A stretch of DNA of 64,000 nt from Paraliobacillus salinarum (GCF_014083865.1 NZ_JACEFA010000001.1:1-64000), one strand, 5' to 3'. Positions 28,155 through 38,153 are shown, counted from the first letter of the stretch. Numbers and translations are program-made. The notes: generated from the sequence alone by a model not told the origin.

Positions 28155-29358
28155 GATAAGGGGCTTCAAGTTCTTGTTTTCTCATTTCCTTTCTTATTTT
28201 GGGAGGAAGAATGGCATAGTATGCATCTGTTGCTCGTTCTTCAGTTGACATCATTAATGATGTTTGGTTTTTAAATTGTGTAAGTAAAGGAACAGTTCTA
28301 TCCTTTTTAGTACTGTTTAAATATAGTTTTCCTTGTTCAGACAAGCCTAATAAGCGGATATATGGTACAGGCATCTGCTGCATCTTTTTGATCGATTGTT
28401 TCGTTGTATGTGTCAAAATGTGTGTGAAGATGCGCTGAAGCCTTGTTTGTGTATATCGCTTTGTTTTCAACTCTTGCATCCACTCAGAAAAAGTAGTCGC
28501 TTCTTTGGCTGTTCGAATAATTCTATTTTCTATCCCTTCGTCGACACCTTGAATATTTTTTAGTTCTTCTTTACTCATGGTTAATACTCGATATTGCAAT
28601 AAAGAAAAATATTCATCCCATGTATGCCAAGTACCGGCTTTTTGTTTGTAATGTATCAAATGATTAAGACTGTTTTGAGAAATCGTTTCTTTCATTGTTT
28701 CACTCATCTCTTCACTTGAAAATAGTGCGTTTCGGATACTGGTCGCACTGGCAAGTGGAGTTGTGATGTGTTCATCGTGGTAATTACTTTGCTTTCGTTG
28801 AATCGTAAATGGTTGAATGGATGGATTAATTTTCTCAATTGCTTTTATATAGCCAAAGCCAAGTATATTGTTTGCTTGCATTAAATCAAGTTTGTCGATC
28901 TCATCCAAACCAATTTTTGCAAAAGCCTTATTATTGGCGTTTGGAAAAGATTTGCCCAAAGATAATTCGTGCTTTAATGTTTTATTGAATAGGTTTTGAT
29001 TATCTTTGTATTGATCAAAGACACGTTTGAATGCAGTAATGTCACCATTTTCACTTCCGAAACAGATAGAAGAAACAAGCATTTCATTCAATATTTCCAC
29101 TGCTCCTTGCGAAAATAGATCACTATGTTGTACGGTGCTTGAATAAGGTAGTTCAACTACTATATCTACCCCTTGATCAATTGCCATTTTAGTGCGTGAA
29201 AATTTATCTGTAATGGCCGGTTCTCCTCTTTGTAAAAAATTGCCGCTCATTACAGCTATCATACAATCTGCATTGGTTTGTTTTTTCGCCATTTGTAAAT
29301 GATATTGATGGCCATGGTGAAAAGGATTATATTCCACGACTAATCCACATGCATGCAT
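28141..29358 (-). CDS. tmcAL: tRNA(Met) cytidine acetate ligase
   Basis: TmcAL (YlbM) activates acetate with ATP and acetylates the wobble cytidine of elongator tRNA(Met). The nucleotidyltransferase-like start GLVVEYNPFHHGHQYHL contains the HxGH-type motif, and AVMSGNFLQRGEPAI follows near residue 38. It has about 405 residues, a normal length. I take ATG 29358, eight bases after AAGGAG; the GTG nine bases upstream overlaps the ribosome site. Divergent from ylbN. Confidence 0.92.
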   Translation of the reverse strand: MHACGLVVEYNPFHHGHQYHLQMAKKQTNADCMIAVMSGNFLQRGEPAITDKFSRTKMAIDQGVDIVVELPYSSTVQHSDLFSQGAVEILNEMLVSSICFGSENGDITAFKRVFDQYKDNQNLFNKTLKHELSLGKSFPNANNKAFAKIGLDEIDKLDLMQANNILGFGYIKAIEKINPSIQPFTIQRKQSNYHDEHITTPLASATSIRNALFSSEEMSETMKETISQNSLNHLIHYKQKAGTWHTWDEYFSLLQYRVLTMSKEELKNIQGVDEGIENRIIRTAKEATTFSEWMQELKTKRYTQTRLQRIFTHILTHTTKQSIKKMQQMPVPYIRLLGLSEQGKLYLNSTKKDRTVPLLTQFKNQTSLMMSTEERATDAYYAILPPKIRKEMRKQELEAPYQKQG

Positions 29359-29479
29359 ATTACTCACTCCTTATGGCTAGTATTGTATCATATTTGGTAG
29401 AATATCTACTGTAAAGAAAAAATGTTGACAAAACACTGAATTACTTTTAAAATATACTTTGTGCCTTGAGGTGATAGAA

Positions 29480-30004
29480 ATGAAAATTTCCATTCAGAAA
29501 ATAGTACGTTCTGATTCGTTTCAGTTTGATGAAATAGTAGATGTTTCAGAGATTGAAGGCTGGAATAATGACATTCGTCAAATTGATCCGGTACAAGTAA
29601 AGGGTCAAGCCGTTGCGCACGGTGATGAAATTACTTGTCAGTTTAAAGTGATAGGTACGATGGTTTTACCATGTGCGAGGTCACTGCTAGATGTTTCCTA
29701 TCCGTTTGAAGTGGAAACTGTTGAAGTATTTTCGACTAATCCTTATTATCAGGCGGAAGATAATTCTGAAGTTCATCCAGTAGATGGAGAAATGCTTGAC
29801 TTAGAACCTTATATAAAGGAAAATGTTCTATTAGAGATTCCTTTTCGGGTATTCGCAAGTGAAGAAGAAATTGCTAAGTATGGTTTGAATTCTGGAGAAG
29901 GTTGGGAAGTAGTTACGGAACAACCACAAGAAGATACCATTGATCCAAGAATGCAAAAATTACAAGCTTTGTTGGATAAAAAGAAAGATGGAGAAAATCA
30001 ATAA
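29480..30004 (+). CDS. ylbN: YceD/YlbN family (DUF177) protein
   Basis: A 174-residue protein of the DUF177/YceD family, almost always encoded just before rpmF and thought to act in 23S rRNA or large-subunit biogenesis. The conserved QFKVIGTMVLPCARSLLDVSYPF carries the family Cys. The start is ATG 29480 after TGAGGTG; an ATG at 29459 in frame has no site. The tail is acidic, then basic. Confidence 0.9.
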   Translation: MKISIQKIVRSDSFQFDEIVDVSEIEGWNNDIRQIDPVQVKGQAVAHGDEITCQFKVIGTMVLPCARSLLDVSYPFEVETVEVFSTNPYYQAEDNSEVHPVDGEMLDLEPYIKENVLLEIPFRVFASEEEIAKYGLNSGEGWEVVTEQPQEDTIDPRMQKLQALLDKKKDGENQ

Positions 30005-30089
30005 GGTGAAGTAAATTAATACTTCTCCCCCTATGTGATGATATAGCAAGGTTAAGATTTTCGTTTTGTAAGTGAAGGAGGTGTAAGAC

Positions 30090-30263
30090 ATGGCAGTACC
30101 AAAGAGAAGAACTTCTAAAAAAGTAAAAAATCAACGTCGTACACATAAAAAGTTACATGTGCCAGGAATGGTTGAATGTTCAAATTGTGGTGAACTTACT
30201 AAACCTCACCATGTTTGTAAATCATGTGGACAATATGATGGAAAGCAAGTAGTTGATCAATAA
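30090..30263 (+). CDS. rpmF: 50S ribosomal protein L32
   Basis: A 57-residue ribosomal protein, starting [19 protein letters not shown]. Four cysteines (30, 33, 43, 46 in CSNC and CKSC) mark the zinc-binding form, so this is not the zinc-free paralogue. Start ATG follows an excellent GAAGGAGGTG. It follows ylbN after 85 bases that contain a small hairpin, and a terminator comes right after it. Confidence 0.97.
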   Translation: MAVPKRRTSKKVKNQRRTHKKLHVPGMVECSNCGELTKPHHVCKSCGQYDGKQVVDQ

Positions 30264-30269
30264 TAAAGA

Positions 30270-30307
30270 AAAAAGATGGCAGAATCTCTCTCTGGCATCT
30301 TTTTTAA
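30270..30307 (+). terminator. terminator after rpmF
   Basis: AAAGATGGCA pairs with TGGCATCTTT (one mismatch) around a loop rich in TC, followed by six T residues. Confidence 0.8.
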
Positions 30308-30338
30308 TGCGTTTCTATTCTACCACTCCTATCGATTG

Positions 30339-30346
30339 CATATATT
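30339..30346 (+). promoter_or_regulatory. σE-like -10 element before gerR
   Basis: CATATATT is 6/8 to the σE -10 consensus and, extended by one base, fits the σK pattern CATANNNTA. It would put the transcript start about 26 bases before gerR, a gene known to be σE-dependent in B. subtilis. The -35 is unclear. Confidence 0.33.
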
Positions 30347-30378
30347 AATAGCAAATGTAATAGGAGAGGGGGAATGAA

Positions 30379-30843
30379 ATGAGTGCAACAAGACAAGATG
30401 CATGGTCTAATGATGAGGACATCTTACTTGCTGAAACTGTGTTAAGGTACATTCGTGAAGGAAGAACACAGCTTGAAGCATTTAAAGAGGTAGGGAAGAG
30501 TTTATCTCGAACACCTGCGGCATGTGGCTTTCGTTGGAATGCATCGGTTCGAAAAGAATTTCAAGATGCAATTGATTCAGCGAAACTAGATAGAAAAGAA
30601 TCTTCACACCCATTCATAAAAGAGTTAAAAAATGAACTTGCTACACATCCATTAGAAACAGCTATTTCTATTTTAGAAGATATGAAGGGGAATTATCAGT
30701 TTTTAAAAAATAAGCAAATAGACCAGCAAGATGCTAAGCGTTTAACTGAAGAGAATAAAAAGTTGCAAATCAAAATTAATCAATACGAAGAGATTTTTTT
30801 GGAATTAGAGAGATTGTGTCAACGTGTGAGACAATTATCATAA
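30379..30843 (+). CDS. gerR: GerR (YlbO), RsfA-family sporulation transcription regulator
   Basis: A 154-residue regulator. The N-terminal Myb/SANT-like DNA-binding domain ([46 protein letters not shown], residues 9-54) is followed by a C-terminal coiled coil (about 110-150). B. subtilis YlbO/GerR is a mother-cell regulator in the σE programme; RsfA is its forespore paralogue. Position between rpmF and panE supports GerR. Start ATG follows GAGAGGGGG. Confidence 0.87.
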   Translation: MSATRQDAWSNDEDILLAETVLRYIREGRTQLEAFKEVGKSLSRTPAACGFRWNASVRKEFQDAIDSAKLDRKESSHPFIKELKNELATHPLETAISILEDMKGNYQFLKNKQIDQQDAKRLTEENKKLQIKINQYEEIFLELERLCQRVRQLS

Positions 30844-30872
30844 GGCCTTGTATTTTACAAGGTCTTATTTTT
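30842..30872 (+). terminator. terminator after gerR
   Basis: AAGGCCTTGT pairs with ACAAGGTCTT (one G-T pair) around a five-base loop, followed by T-rich sequence, starting at the gerR stop codon. Confidence 0.8.
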
Positions 30873-30964
30873 AGTTAGATGAAATTTTATCAAAACTAGA
30901 CGAATGAATGTTATCTCTTATATACTATTATCAGTGTTTGGTTTCAGTAAGGGAGAGGTTTATT

Positions 30965-31837
30965 GTGAGGATAGGTGTGATCGGGGGAGGAGCTATTGGT
31001 TTATTGTTAGCTTCTTTACTTAAGCAAACTGGCTATAGCCCCGTTTTATATGTAAGAACAGAAGCTCAAAAAAATGAAATTAATGAAAAAGGAATTTTAT
31101 ATTTACCAGGAGAAATAACTAGCTATGTATATGCAGAACATATTAAAGATCTAAGCCAGATGGATATTTATTTCATTTGTGTTAAACAACATGATATTTG
31201 TTCTGTGAATAGTAGGTTGAGCGGATTGTCTGGTACGGTAATTTATTTACAAAATGGGATGGGTCATGTTGACATGTTACATAACATGACTGAGGAGCAA
31301 ACGATTGTATTAGGAACGTGTGAACATGGTGCGAAGAAGAGGGATCAACGAACGGTTATACATACTGGTAAGGGGAAAATTAATTTAGCTTTATACAATG
31401 GGAATGCTGCTTTATTAACAAGGTACAAAGAGGTACTAAATGATAAACGTTTTCCAGTTGAACAGGTAGCGGATTGGGGAATAATGTTAATTGACAAGTT
31501 AATGATCAATATTGTAATTAACCCAATTACTGCTTTGTTCCAAGTGAAAAATGGCGAACTATTAACTAATACACATTTACATAAACTAGCCAAAGTTGTG
31601 TGTAGTGAAGCTTGTGCTGTGCTAGAGGTCAATGAACAGCAGCAATGGAAACGAATTACTTATATTATCGAACAGACAAAAGAAAACGATTCTTCGATGA
31701 AAGAAGATATTGCTTTAGGAAGACAATCTGAAGTAGAAGGAATATTAGGATATGTATTAAAAAAAACATCTCACCAATCTTCTGTTATTCATTTTTTGTA
31801 TTTATCAATTAAAGCTTTGGAAGAGAAGAGAGGGTGA
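30965..31837 (+). CDS. panE: ketopantoate reductase family (2-dehydropantoate 2-reductase)
   Basis: An NADPH-dependent reductase of pantothenate synthesis, 290 residues. The Rossmann motif GVIGGGAIG lies at residues 4-12. The conserved catalytic Lys is probably in the DKLMINIVINPITALF segment at the start of the helical C-domain. The start is GTG 30965 after AGGGAGAGG; the ATG 57 bases upstream has no ribosome site and adds unrelated residues. It is ylbQ by position. Several paralogues in Bacilli have uncertain substrates, so the pantoate role is likely but not proven. Confidence 0.85.
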   Translation: MRIGVIGGGAIGLLLASLLKQTGYSPVLYVRTEAQKNEINEKGILYLPGEITSYVYAEHIKDLSQMDIYFICVKQHDICSVNSRLSGLSGTVIYLQNGMGHVDMLHNMTEEQTIVLGTCEHGAKKRDQRTVIHTGKGKINLALYNGNAALLTRYKEVLNDKRFPVEQVADWGIMLIDKLMINIVINPITALFQVKNGELLTNTHLHKLAKVVCSEACAVLEVNEQQQWKRITYIIEQTKENDSSMKEDIALGRQSEVEGILGYVLKKTSHQSSVIHFLYLSIKALEEKRG

Positions 31838-31841
31838 TCTT

Positions 31842-32225
31842 ATGTTGCAAATTATAGGGTTGTTAACTGCAACTGCAGTTACACTTCCGTGGGTAACCAC
31901 AATTATTTTATACATTATAAACAAAGTTTTATACAACAATAATAAACGTGCACTTCATTTTAGTGTGGCGTATTCAACGATATTTTATATTATCTCTGTA
32001 TTGATGATGTTGCACCAACTATTTAACCGAAATTTCTCAGGTCTTATTATTATTATGTTATTATCGGGGTTAATGTTTACCATCATTATTCAATGGAAAC
32101 GAACAGACAATATTATCTTCAAGAAAGCTTGTCGACTTTTCTGGAGAGCAAGCTTTTTATTTTTCTTTTTATGTCATTTCGTGCTAGCTTTAATAGGACT
32201 AATTATTACAGTGATAAACAGTTAA
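31842..32225 (+). CDS. DUF3397 family membrane protein
   Basis: A 127-residue integral membrane protein with four hydrophobic segments (about 5-28, 40-62, 65-86, 100-125). Size and its place between panE and bshC match the DUF3397 family of Bacillaceae, function unknown. It starts four bases after panE with GAGAGGGTG at its ribosome site, so it is in the same transcript, and bshC follows after 42 bases. Confidence 0.8.
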   Translation: MLQIIGLLTATAVTLPWVTTIILYIINKVLYNNNKRALHFSVAYSTIFYIISVLMMLHQLFNRNFSGLIIIMLLSGLMFTIIIQWKRTDNIIFKKACRLFWRASFLFFFLCHFVLALIGLIITVINS

Positions 32226-32267
32226 CTTACATAGAAAAACTTATAACAAACAAAGGGGCAGGTATTT

Positions 32268-33896
32268 GTGGAAGTAAATCCAGTGACAATCACGCAACAA
32301 CCTTTATTACAAGATTATTATGCGCAAAAACAACATGTTATTAATAAATTTTCATATAATCCTTTTTTTGAAAAAACAATGAATCAACGTGTGCACGATA
32401 TTGCAAAGCAAACATACGATAGAAATCAACTGGCAGATATTTTAATGGATATGAATAAAAATTGGAATGCAAGTGAAGCGACGTTTGACAATATTGAATC
32501 ATTACGTGATCCTGCAAGTGTTGTTGTCATTGGAGGACAACAAGCTGGACTATTGTCAGGGCCGCTTTATACGATTAATAAATTGATATCAATCATTGTT
32601 TTTGCTAAAGAACAGCGCAGTGCGTTAAATATTCCAGTAATTCCAGTGTTCTGGATCGCGGGAGAAGATCATGACTTTGATGAAATAGATCATATTATGG
32701 TCCCTAGTATAAATTTTAATCAAATGAAAAAGCATCGAATAAAGCAACGCCCAGATTCTAAACAGTCTGTTTCTGAAATGGAGATCGATCATGAACAAGC
32801 GCTTGTTTGGATAGATGAGCTCTTTAGTCAAATGGAAGAAACTTTTTATTCAAAAGGATTATTTGAATTAGTGGTAAAGCAATTAAACGAATCTGACACG
32901 TATGTTGATTTTTTTGCTAAATTTATTCAAGAGCTATTTACGCAAGAAGGATTAGTATTAATTGATTCTGGTAATGAGCAAGTTAGAAAACTAGAGTCGA
33001 CTTTTTTTAAACGATTAATTAGCTATCAACCAAGCATTAGTAAAGGTGTATACCAACAATTACAAGTCGCAAACCAGCAAGGTTATCACGTATCTGTTGA
33101 TGTAACTGAAAGTGATGGTCATTTATTTTATCATCAAGATGGTGAGCGGATACTATTAATGAAAGAAACAGAAGATCTTTGGCTCGGGAAGAATGGTGAA
33201 TGTCGGTTAACAACAAACGAGTTACTAGACATCGCCGAAAATACTCCAGAACGTCTAAGCAATAATGTCGTAACACGTCCTTTGATGCAAGAATGGTTAT
33301 TTCCTACTTTAGCATTTATGGCAGGTCCTGGGGAGTTATCGTATTGGTCTGTTTTAAAACCGGCATTTGAAACATTAGGTTTAGCTATGCCTCCTATTTA
33401 TCCTAGACTTTCTCTGACGCTTCTTGATCATAAAAATGAAAAGTTTAGTGAGGCATTTCAACTAAACGTTGAAGAAGTATTACATCAAGGACTTTATGAA
33501 AAAAAAGTAAATTGGCTAGCTATGCAACAACAGCCACCACTTGATCCGTTAGTCAAACAAATTATGTCTTCCATGGAACAATTGCATCAACCATTGCAGG
33601 AGATTGCTGTAAAAAATAATTCTAACTTAGAAAGTGTGGCAAGTAAAAACCTTGCTTATATTCAGGAGCATGTACAGTTTTTACAAAAAAAGATTGAACA
33701 AGAAATAGAAAATAAAAATCAAATTATTATAGATAAATTTAATTACTTAGACTTAATGATTCGACCGGAGCAAGGACTACAAGAGAGATATTGGAATATC
33801 GTTTATTTTATTAATTTGTATGGATTTGATTGGTTGAGTGAATTAATAAATCAAACGTACTCCTTTAATAATAATCATTACATCATAAAATTATAA
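32268..33896 (+). CDS. bshC: BshC, bacillithiol synthesis protein
   Basis: A 542-residue protein of the BshC family, the probable cysteine ligase adding cysteine to glucosaminyl-malate in bacillithiol synthesis. Family segments include VVVIGGQQAGLLSGPLYTINKL, IPVFWIAGEDHDFDEIDH and the C-terminal coiled coil (about 450-500). Start GTG follows AGGGGCAGG. Its position just before the mraZ operon matches B. subtilis yllA. A strong terminator follows. Confidence 0.93.
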   Translation: MEVNPVTITQQPLLQDYYAQKQHVINKFSYNPFFEKTMNQRVHDIAKQTYDRNQLADILMDMNKNWNASEATFDNIESLRDPASVVVIGGQQAGLLSGPLYTINKLISIIVFAKEQRSALNIPVIPVFWIAGEDHDFDEIDHIMVPSINFNQMKKHRIKQRPDSKQSVSEMEIDHEQALVWIDELFSQMEETFYSKGLFELVVKQLNESDTYVDFFAKFIQELFTQEGLVLIDSGNEQVRKLESTFFKRLISYQPSISKGVYQQLQVANQQGYHVSVDVTESDGHLFYHQDGERILLMKETEDLWLGKNGECRLTTNELLDIAENTPERLSNNVVTRPLMQEWLFPTLAFMAGPGELSYWSVLKPAFETLGLAMPPIYPRLSLTLLDHKNEKFSEAFQLNVEEVLHQGLYEKKVNWLAMQQQPPLDPLVKQIMSSMEQLHQPLQEIAVKNNSNLESVASKNLAYIQEHVQFLQKKIEQEIENKNQIIIDKFNYLDLMIRPEQGLQERYWNIVYFINLYGFDWLSELINQTYSFNNNHYIIKL

Positions 33897-33913
33897 GCCC
33901 CACTCTCCACCAC

Positions 33914-33953
33914 AAAAAAACGTTACGCATATGAACTGCGTAACGTTTTTTTG
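33914..33953 (+). terminator. terminator after bshC
   Basis: Perfect stem AAAAAACGTTACGCA/TGCGTAACGTTTTTT with a seven-base loop. Confidence 0.93.
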
Positions 33954-34035
33954 TGTCTTTTTTTAGGTCTTAAGTAATATTTTTTAAAAAAAAGACGTTT
34001 AAAGGTCAAAATACTATTAAAAACAATCAAAAATT

Positions 34036-34062
34036 AGTGGTGGAAAGTGGGGGATTGTGGTA
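34036..34062 (+). promoter_or_regulatory. MraZ operator: three TGGNN direct repeats
   Basis: TGGTG, TGGGG and TGGTA start at 34038, 34048 and 34058, exactly ten bases apart, one helical turn. A possible fourth, TGGGC, is at 34078. This matches the MraZ binding pattern described in E. coli (TGGGN repeats with five-base spacers). It lies just upstream of mraZ and downstream of a -10-like TACTAT (34012), as expected of an autorepressor site. Confidence 0.75.
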
Positions 34063-34089
34063 ACATTGAAAAAAAGGTGGGCGATTATT

Positions 34090-34521
34090 ATGTTCATGGG
34101 CGAATATAAACATAATATTGATACCAAAGGGAGAATTATTGTCCCTGCAAAATTCCGCGCTGATCTAGGTGACACTTTTGTAATTACAAGAGGGTTGGAT
34201 CAATGCTTATTTGCCTATCCCATGGAAGAATGGCGTGTGATGGAAAATAAATTAAAAAAGCTACCTTTAACTAAAAAAGATGCCCGTGCTTTTACTCGTT
34301 TTTTCTTTTCAGGTGCGGTGGAATGTGAAGTAGACAAACAGGGAAGAATAAATATTCCTGCTGCTCTTCGTAAATATGCAGTCTTAGATAAAGCCTGTGC
34401 CGTAATTGGTGTTTCAAACAGAGTAGAATTTTGGTCAGAATCTGTTTGGGATACATATGTGGAAGAATCAGAGGATTCTTTTGCTGAAATTGCAGAAAAT
34501 ATGATGGATATTGATTTTTAG
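34090..34521 (+). CDS. mraZ: transcriptional regulator MraZ
   Basis: First gene of the division/cell-wall cluster, 143 residues, made of two AbrB/SpoVT-like swapped-hairpin repeats (about 5-50 and 75-120). It binds TGG repeats upstream of its own gene and represses the operon. The start is ATG 34090 ([15 protein letters not shown]), matching homologues; the upstream GTG at 34057 would read through the operator. The ribosome site AAAGGTGGG overlaps a possible fourth operator repeat. Confidence 0.95.
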   Translation: MFMGEYKHNIDTKGRIIVPAKFRADLGDTFVITRGLDQCLFAYPMEEWRVMENKLKKLPLTKKDARAFTRFFFSGAVECEVDKQGRINIPAALRKYAVLDKACAVIGVSNRVEFWSESVWDTYVEESEDSFAEIAENMMDIDF

Positions 34522-34558
34522 AAGATAAATACAACCTGGATTAAAGAAGGTGTAACCT

Positions 34559-35539
34559 ATGTTTGATCATATAAGTGTATTACAACGCGAGACAATAGAA
34601 TATTTAAATGTAAGACCAGACGGTATATATGTTGATGGCACATTAGGTGGTGGTGGTCATTCTGAAGCTATATTAAAGAATCTTGACAAAAACGGCATGC
34701 TAATTGCTTTTGATCAGGATGAACATGCGCTCAAAGCTGCCAAAGAACGTTTGGCACCATATGGTGAAAAAGTGAAGTTCATTCATTCTAATTTTCGTTT
34801 TTTAAAGGAGAAATTAGAAGAAGAAGGTATTGAACAAGTTGATGGTCTGTTATTCGATTTAGGTGTGTCTTCTCCTCAATTAGATCATGTGGAGAGGGGT
34901 TTCAGTTATCAACATGATGCTCAGTTAGATATGCGTATGGATCAATCTCAAGAAACTTCTGCCTTTGAAGTAGTGAATGAATGGCCATACGAAGCGCTCG
35001 TTCGTATTTTCTTTCAATATGGTGAAGAAAAATTTTCTAAACAAATTGCTAGAAAAATTGAAGCGAAACGAATGGAAAAATCAATTAATACAACATTTGA
35101 ATTAGTTGACATTATAAAAGAAGGTATTCCTGCTGCGGCAAGACGTAAAGGTGGTCATCCAGCTAAACGAGTTTTTCAAGCTATTCGAATTGCTGTTAAT
35201 GATGAATTAAAAGCATTTTATGATGTTTTGCATCAATCAGCTAAAGTAGTTAACGTCGGAGGTAGAATTGCTGTTATAACTTTCCACTCCTTAGAAGATA
35301 GAATGTGTAAACAAGCATTTAAAAAATGGAGTACAGCATTGCCAGTTCCGAAAAATATTCCTATCATACCGGAAGATAGCCAAGCGCCTTTCAAACTGAT
35401 TACAAGAAAGCCGATTGTGGCAGATGAAGAAGAGTTAGATACTAACCGAAGAGCACGATCAGCTAAGCTAAGAGTAGTAGAAAAAGTAAAGCCTTGGAAT
35501 GATGCATTTTTATATAAAGAGGGGTGGAAAGATAAATGA
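34559..35539 (+). CDS. rsmH: 16S rRNA (cytosine1402-N4)-methyltransferase
   Basis: An SAM-dependent methyltransferase of 326 residues, also called MraW. The cofactor motif [14 protein letters not shown] is at about residues 27-40, and [13 protein letters not shown] carries the conserved acidic substrate residues near 100-112. Standard second gene after mraZ. Overlaps ftsL by four bases (ATGA), so translation is coupled. Confidence 0.96.
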   Translation: MFDHISVLQRETIEYLNVRPDGIYVDGTLGGGGHSEAILKNLDKNGMLIAFDQDEHALKAAKERLAPYGEKVKFIHSNFRFLKEKLEEEGIEQVDGLLFDLGVSSPQLDHVERGFSYQHDAQLDMRMDQSQETSAFEVVNEWPYEALVRIFFQYGEEKFSKQIARKIEAKRMEKSINTTFELVDIIKEGIPAAARRKGGHPAKRVFQAIRIAVNDELKAFYDVLHQSAKVVNVGGRIAVITFHSLEDRMCKQAFKKWSTALPVPKNIPIIPEDSQAPFKLITRKPIVADEEELDTNRRARSAKLRVVEKVKPWNDAFLYKEGWKDK

Positions 35540-35922
35540 GTACAAGCGAAGCAAGAAAATTTCAACAACCAGCTAGTCATTACACGCAGGTAGAACAACA
35601 AACAACACAAAGAAAAGAAGCAAAAGTTTATGTGAATCATCGTTGGGTAACACCAGGTGAAAAGTTTTTGTATGTTGTATTTGGCTTACTCGTAGTCATT
35701 GCTTGTGCCTATGTTATCCACTTCAGTTCAAACTTGGATACAATGAATCGAGATATGCAACAGCTAGAAGGTCAAATCACACAGCAACAAACAATAAATG
35801 AAAACCTTACATATCAGGTAAAAGAATTAAGCAACCCAGATCGAATTTTAAGTATTGCTAAAGAGAATGGGTTGAAAATACAGAATACAGAAGTAAAGCA
35901 AACAGCTGAGCTAATCGAATAG
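35536..35922 (+). CDS. ftsL: cell division protein FtsL
   Basis: A 128-residue bitopic membrane protein of the divisome: cytoplasmic N-terminus of about 50 residues, one membrane segment (about 51-68, [18 protein letters not shown]), then an extracellular coiled coil (about 75-110) for pairing with DivIC. It binds DivIB and PBP2B. It starts within the last codons of rsmH, with GAGGGGTGG as ribosome site. Confidence 0.92.
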   Translation: MSTSEARKFQQPASHYTQVEQQTTQRKEAKVYVNHRWVTPGEKFLYVVFGLLVVIACAYVIHFSSNLDTMNRDMQQLEGQITQQQTINENLTYQVKELSNPDRILSIAKENGLKIQNTEVKQTAELIE

Positions 35923-35948
35923 TGTTTTGTTAGAGGATGGGATGAAAA

Positions 35949-38153
35949 GTGAAAAAGAATAGAACGACACAATTAATGACCAATGCATTAACTGTAATAT
36001 TTGTCGTGATATTTCTGTTACTAGCTGGGCGTTTTCTTTACATTCAAACAACAGGTGAAGTACAAGGTGTAAATTTAGACGAGTGGGCAGATAGCCGTCG
36101 GACAAACAGCTATACGATAACAGCAAAAAGAGGTTCCATTTATGATCGGAAAAGTATGCCTTTAGCTCAAAATCGTGCTACTTATGATTTATATGCCATT
36201 ATAGATGACACATTCTCACCTAATCCAGAAAAAAACTTAAAACATGTCGCTGATGTAAATAAAACAGCCAATGCGTTAGCTCCAATTTTAGAAGTGGATG
36301 CTGCTGAAATAAGCGATATTTTAACTGAAGGTATAGAAAAAGAAAAGTTCCAAGTAGAGTTTGGTAAGATTGGTAGTCAATTAAGTCAAGAAACAAAAAA
36401 CGAGATTGATGAACTCAAACTTCCTGGGATTAATTTTCGTGAAGAAGCTAAAAGGTATTATCCAAATGGAACATTCGCTTCACAAATAATAGGTTTAGCG
36501 CAGAAAGATGATGAAGGTGATATAACTGGATTAACTGGTATTGAAGCCCAATTAGATAATGAGCTACAAGGTGAAAATGGATCGATCTCATATGAGCGAG
36601 ATAAATATAATACAAAATTACTTGAGCCCAATGAAGTTATTAAAGAAGCAAAAGACGGTAAGAATGTTTTTTTAACGATAGACCAAAAGATTCAAACATT
36701 TTTAGAAGATGCATTATCACAAGTTGTGAAGGATTATAATCCAAAGCGGATTACTGCAACAATTATCGATCCAAAAACCGGTGAGATATTAGCGATGGGC
36801 AATCGTCCGAGTTATAATCCGAATAATTTGGGGAAGGTAGAGAATTGGTATAATGATATTGTTTCTGTACCAATAGAGCCCGGATCTACCATGAAATCCT
36901 TTACTGTAGCAGCTGCTATTGAAGAAGGGGTTTTCAATCCAAATGAAACGTTTGAATCTGGGCGCTTTAAAATTGACCAGATTAATCGTCCAATAACAGA
37001 TTACAATCAAAGCTGGGGAACGATTTCATACTTAGAAGGTTTTCAACGTTCATCTAACGTTGCGATGTCTAAACTAGTTTGGGAGAAGATGGGGACAGAT
37101 ACTTTTCATGATTACTTAAAAGCTTTTCAATTTGATCAAGAAACCGGAATTGATCTGCCAAGAGAGCAGTCTGGAACGCTTTTATATAACCATCCAATTG
37201 AAAAGCTTACAGCTAGTTTTGGTCAAGGGGCAACGGTAACACCGATTCAGCTTATTAAAGCAGCTACGGCAATTGCTAATGACGGTAAGATGATGAAACC
37301 ATATACAATAGATAGAATTGAAGATGCAGAGACAAGAGAAGTCTTGAAGAAAAACAAGCCAGAAGTGGTAGGGAATCCGATTTCTAAAGAAACAGCCAAT
37401 CAAGTGTTAGATATTATGGGAACTGTCGTTACATCAGAACATGGAACTGGTCACAATGTTTATAATTTGGATGATTATTCTGTAGCTGGAAAAACTGGTA
37501 CAGCGCAAATTTCTAATCCAGAAGGTGGTTACCTAGTTGGTAAAGAAAATTATGTTTTCTCTTTTTTAGGGATGGCACCTAAAGAAGATCCAGAATTAAT
37601 AATGTATATTACGGTTCAGCAACCAGAATTAGAAGATACTGAGTCTGGTTCAGCGCCTGTTTCGTATATTTTTAATAATGTGATGAAGAATAGTTTGCAT
37701 TATATGAGTATTCAACCAGATAAAGATAAACAAGAACCGATAAAAACATTTGAGTTTCCAAATGTAATTAATAAATCAACGGAAGAAGCAAAGAACAATT
37801 TAGAGAAAATGGGATTAGATGTAGTTCTAATTGGAGATGGTGATTCCGTAGTAAAGAGCAATTTCGATCATGGGGAAAAACTCTTAACAAAAGATCGGGT
37901 ATTTCTTGTAACAGATACTCCAACAATGCCAAATGTTAAAGGGTGGTCACAGCGAGAAGTAATAAAGTTAAGCCAATTATTAAACTTAGACTTAGAAACG
38001 ATGGGTAATGGGTATGCCACCTCTCAAAGTATTAAACCGGGTACTGCTATTAATGGTGAAACATACATGATGGTTGAATTTTCATTACCAGATCAAACGT
38101 CAAGCGAAGAACAGAAGCAAGAAGAAAAAGAGAATCAAGAAGAATCAAATTAA
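35949..38153 (+). CDS. pbpB: penicillin-binding protein 2B, septal transpeptidase
   Basis: A class B PBP of 734 residues: short cytoplasmic end, one membrane segment (about 10-30), dimerisation domain, and a transpeptidase domain with Ser313-Thr-Met-Lys316 (SxxK), an SSN motif near 360 and KTGTAQ near 515. Two PASTA-like domains follow (about 595-655 and 660-715), then an acidic Glu/Gln tail. It crosslinks peptidoglycan at the division septum with FtsW. The start is GTG after GAGGATGGG. The gene lies directly after ftsL and before its sporulation paralogue. Confidence 0.95.
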   Translation: MKKNRTTQLMTNALTVIFVVIFLLLAGRFLYIQTTGEVQGVNLDEWADSRRTNSYTITAKRGSIYDRKSMPLAQNRATYDLYAIIDDTFSPNPEKNLKHVADVNKTANALAPILEVDAAEISDILTEGIEKEKFQVEFGKIGSQLSQETKNEIDELKLPGINFREEAKRYYPNGTFASQIIGLAQKDDEGDITGLTGIEAQLDNELQGENGSISYERDKYNTKLLEPNEVIKEAKDGKNVFLTIDQKIQTFLEDALSQVVKDYNPKRITATIIDPKTGEILAMGNRPSYNPNNLGKVENWYNDIVSVPIEPGSTMKSFTVAAAIEEGVFNPNETFESGRFKIDQINRPITDYNQSWGTISYLEGFQRSSNVAMSKLVWEKMGTDTFHDYLKAFQFDQETGIDLPREQSGTLLYNHPIEKLTASFGQGATVTPIQLIKAATAIANDGKMMKPYTIDRIEDAETREVLKKNKPEVVGNPISKETANQVLDIMGTVVTSEHGTGHNVYNLDDYSVAGKTGTAQISNPEGGYLVGKENYVFSFLGMAPKEDPELIMYITVQQPELEDTESGSAPVSYIFNNVMKNSLHYMSIQPDKDKQEPIKTFEFPNVINKSTEEAKNNLEKMGLDVVLIGDGDSVVKSNFDHGEKLLTKDRVFLVTDTPTMPNVKGWSQREVIKLSQLLNLDLETMGNGYATSQSIKPGTAINGETYMMVEFSLPDQTSSEEQKQEEKENQEESN

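Noticed and set aside
35233-35640. 135-codon minus-strand ORF across rsmH and ftsL
   Set aside because: Antisense shadow of two well-supported genes.
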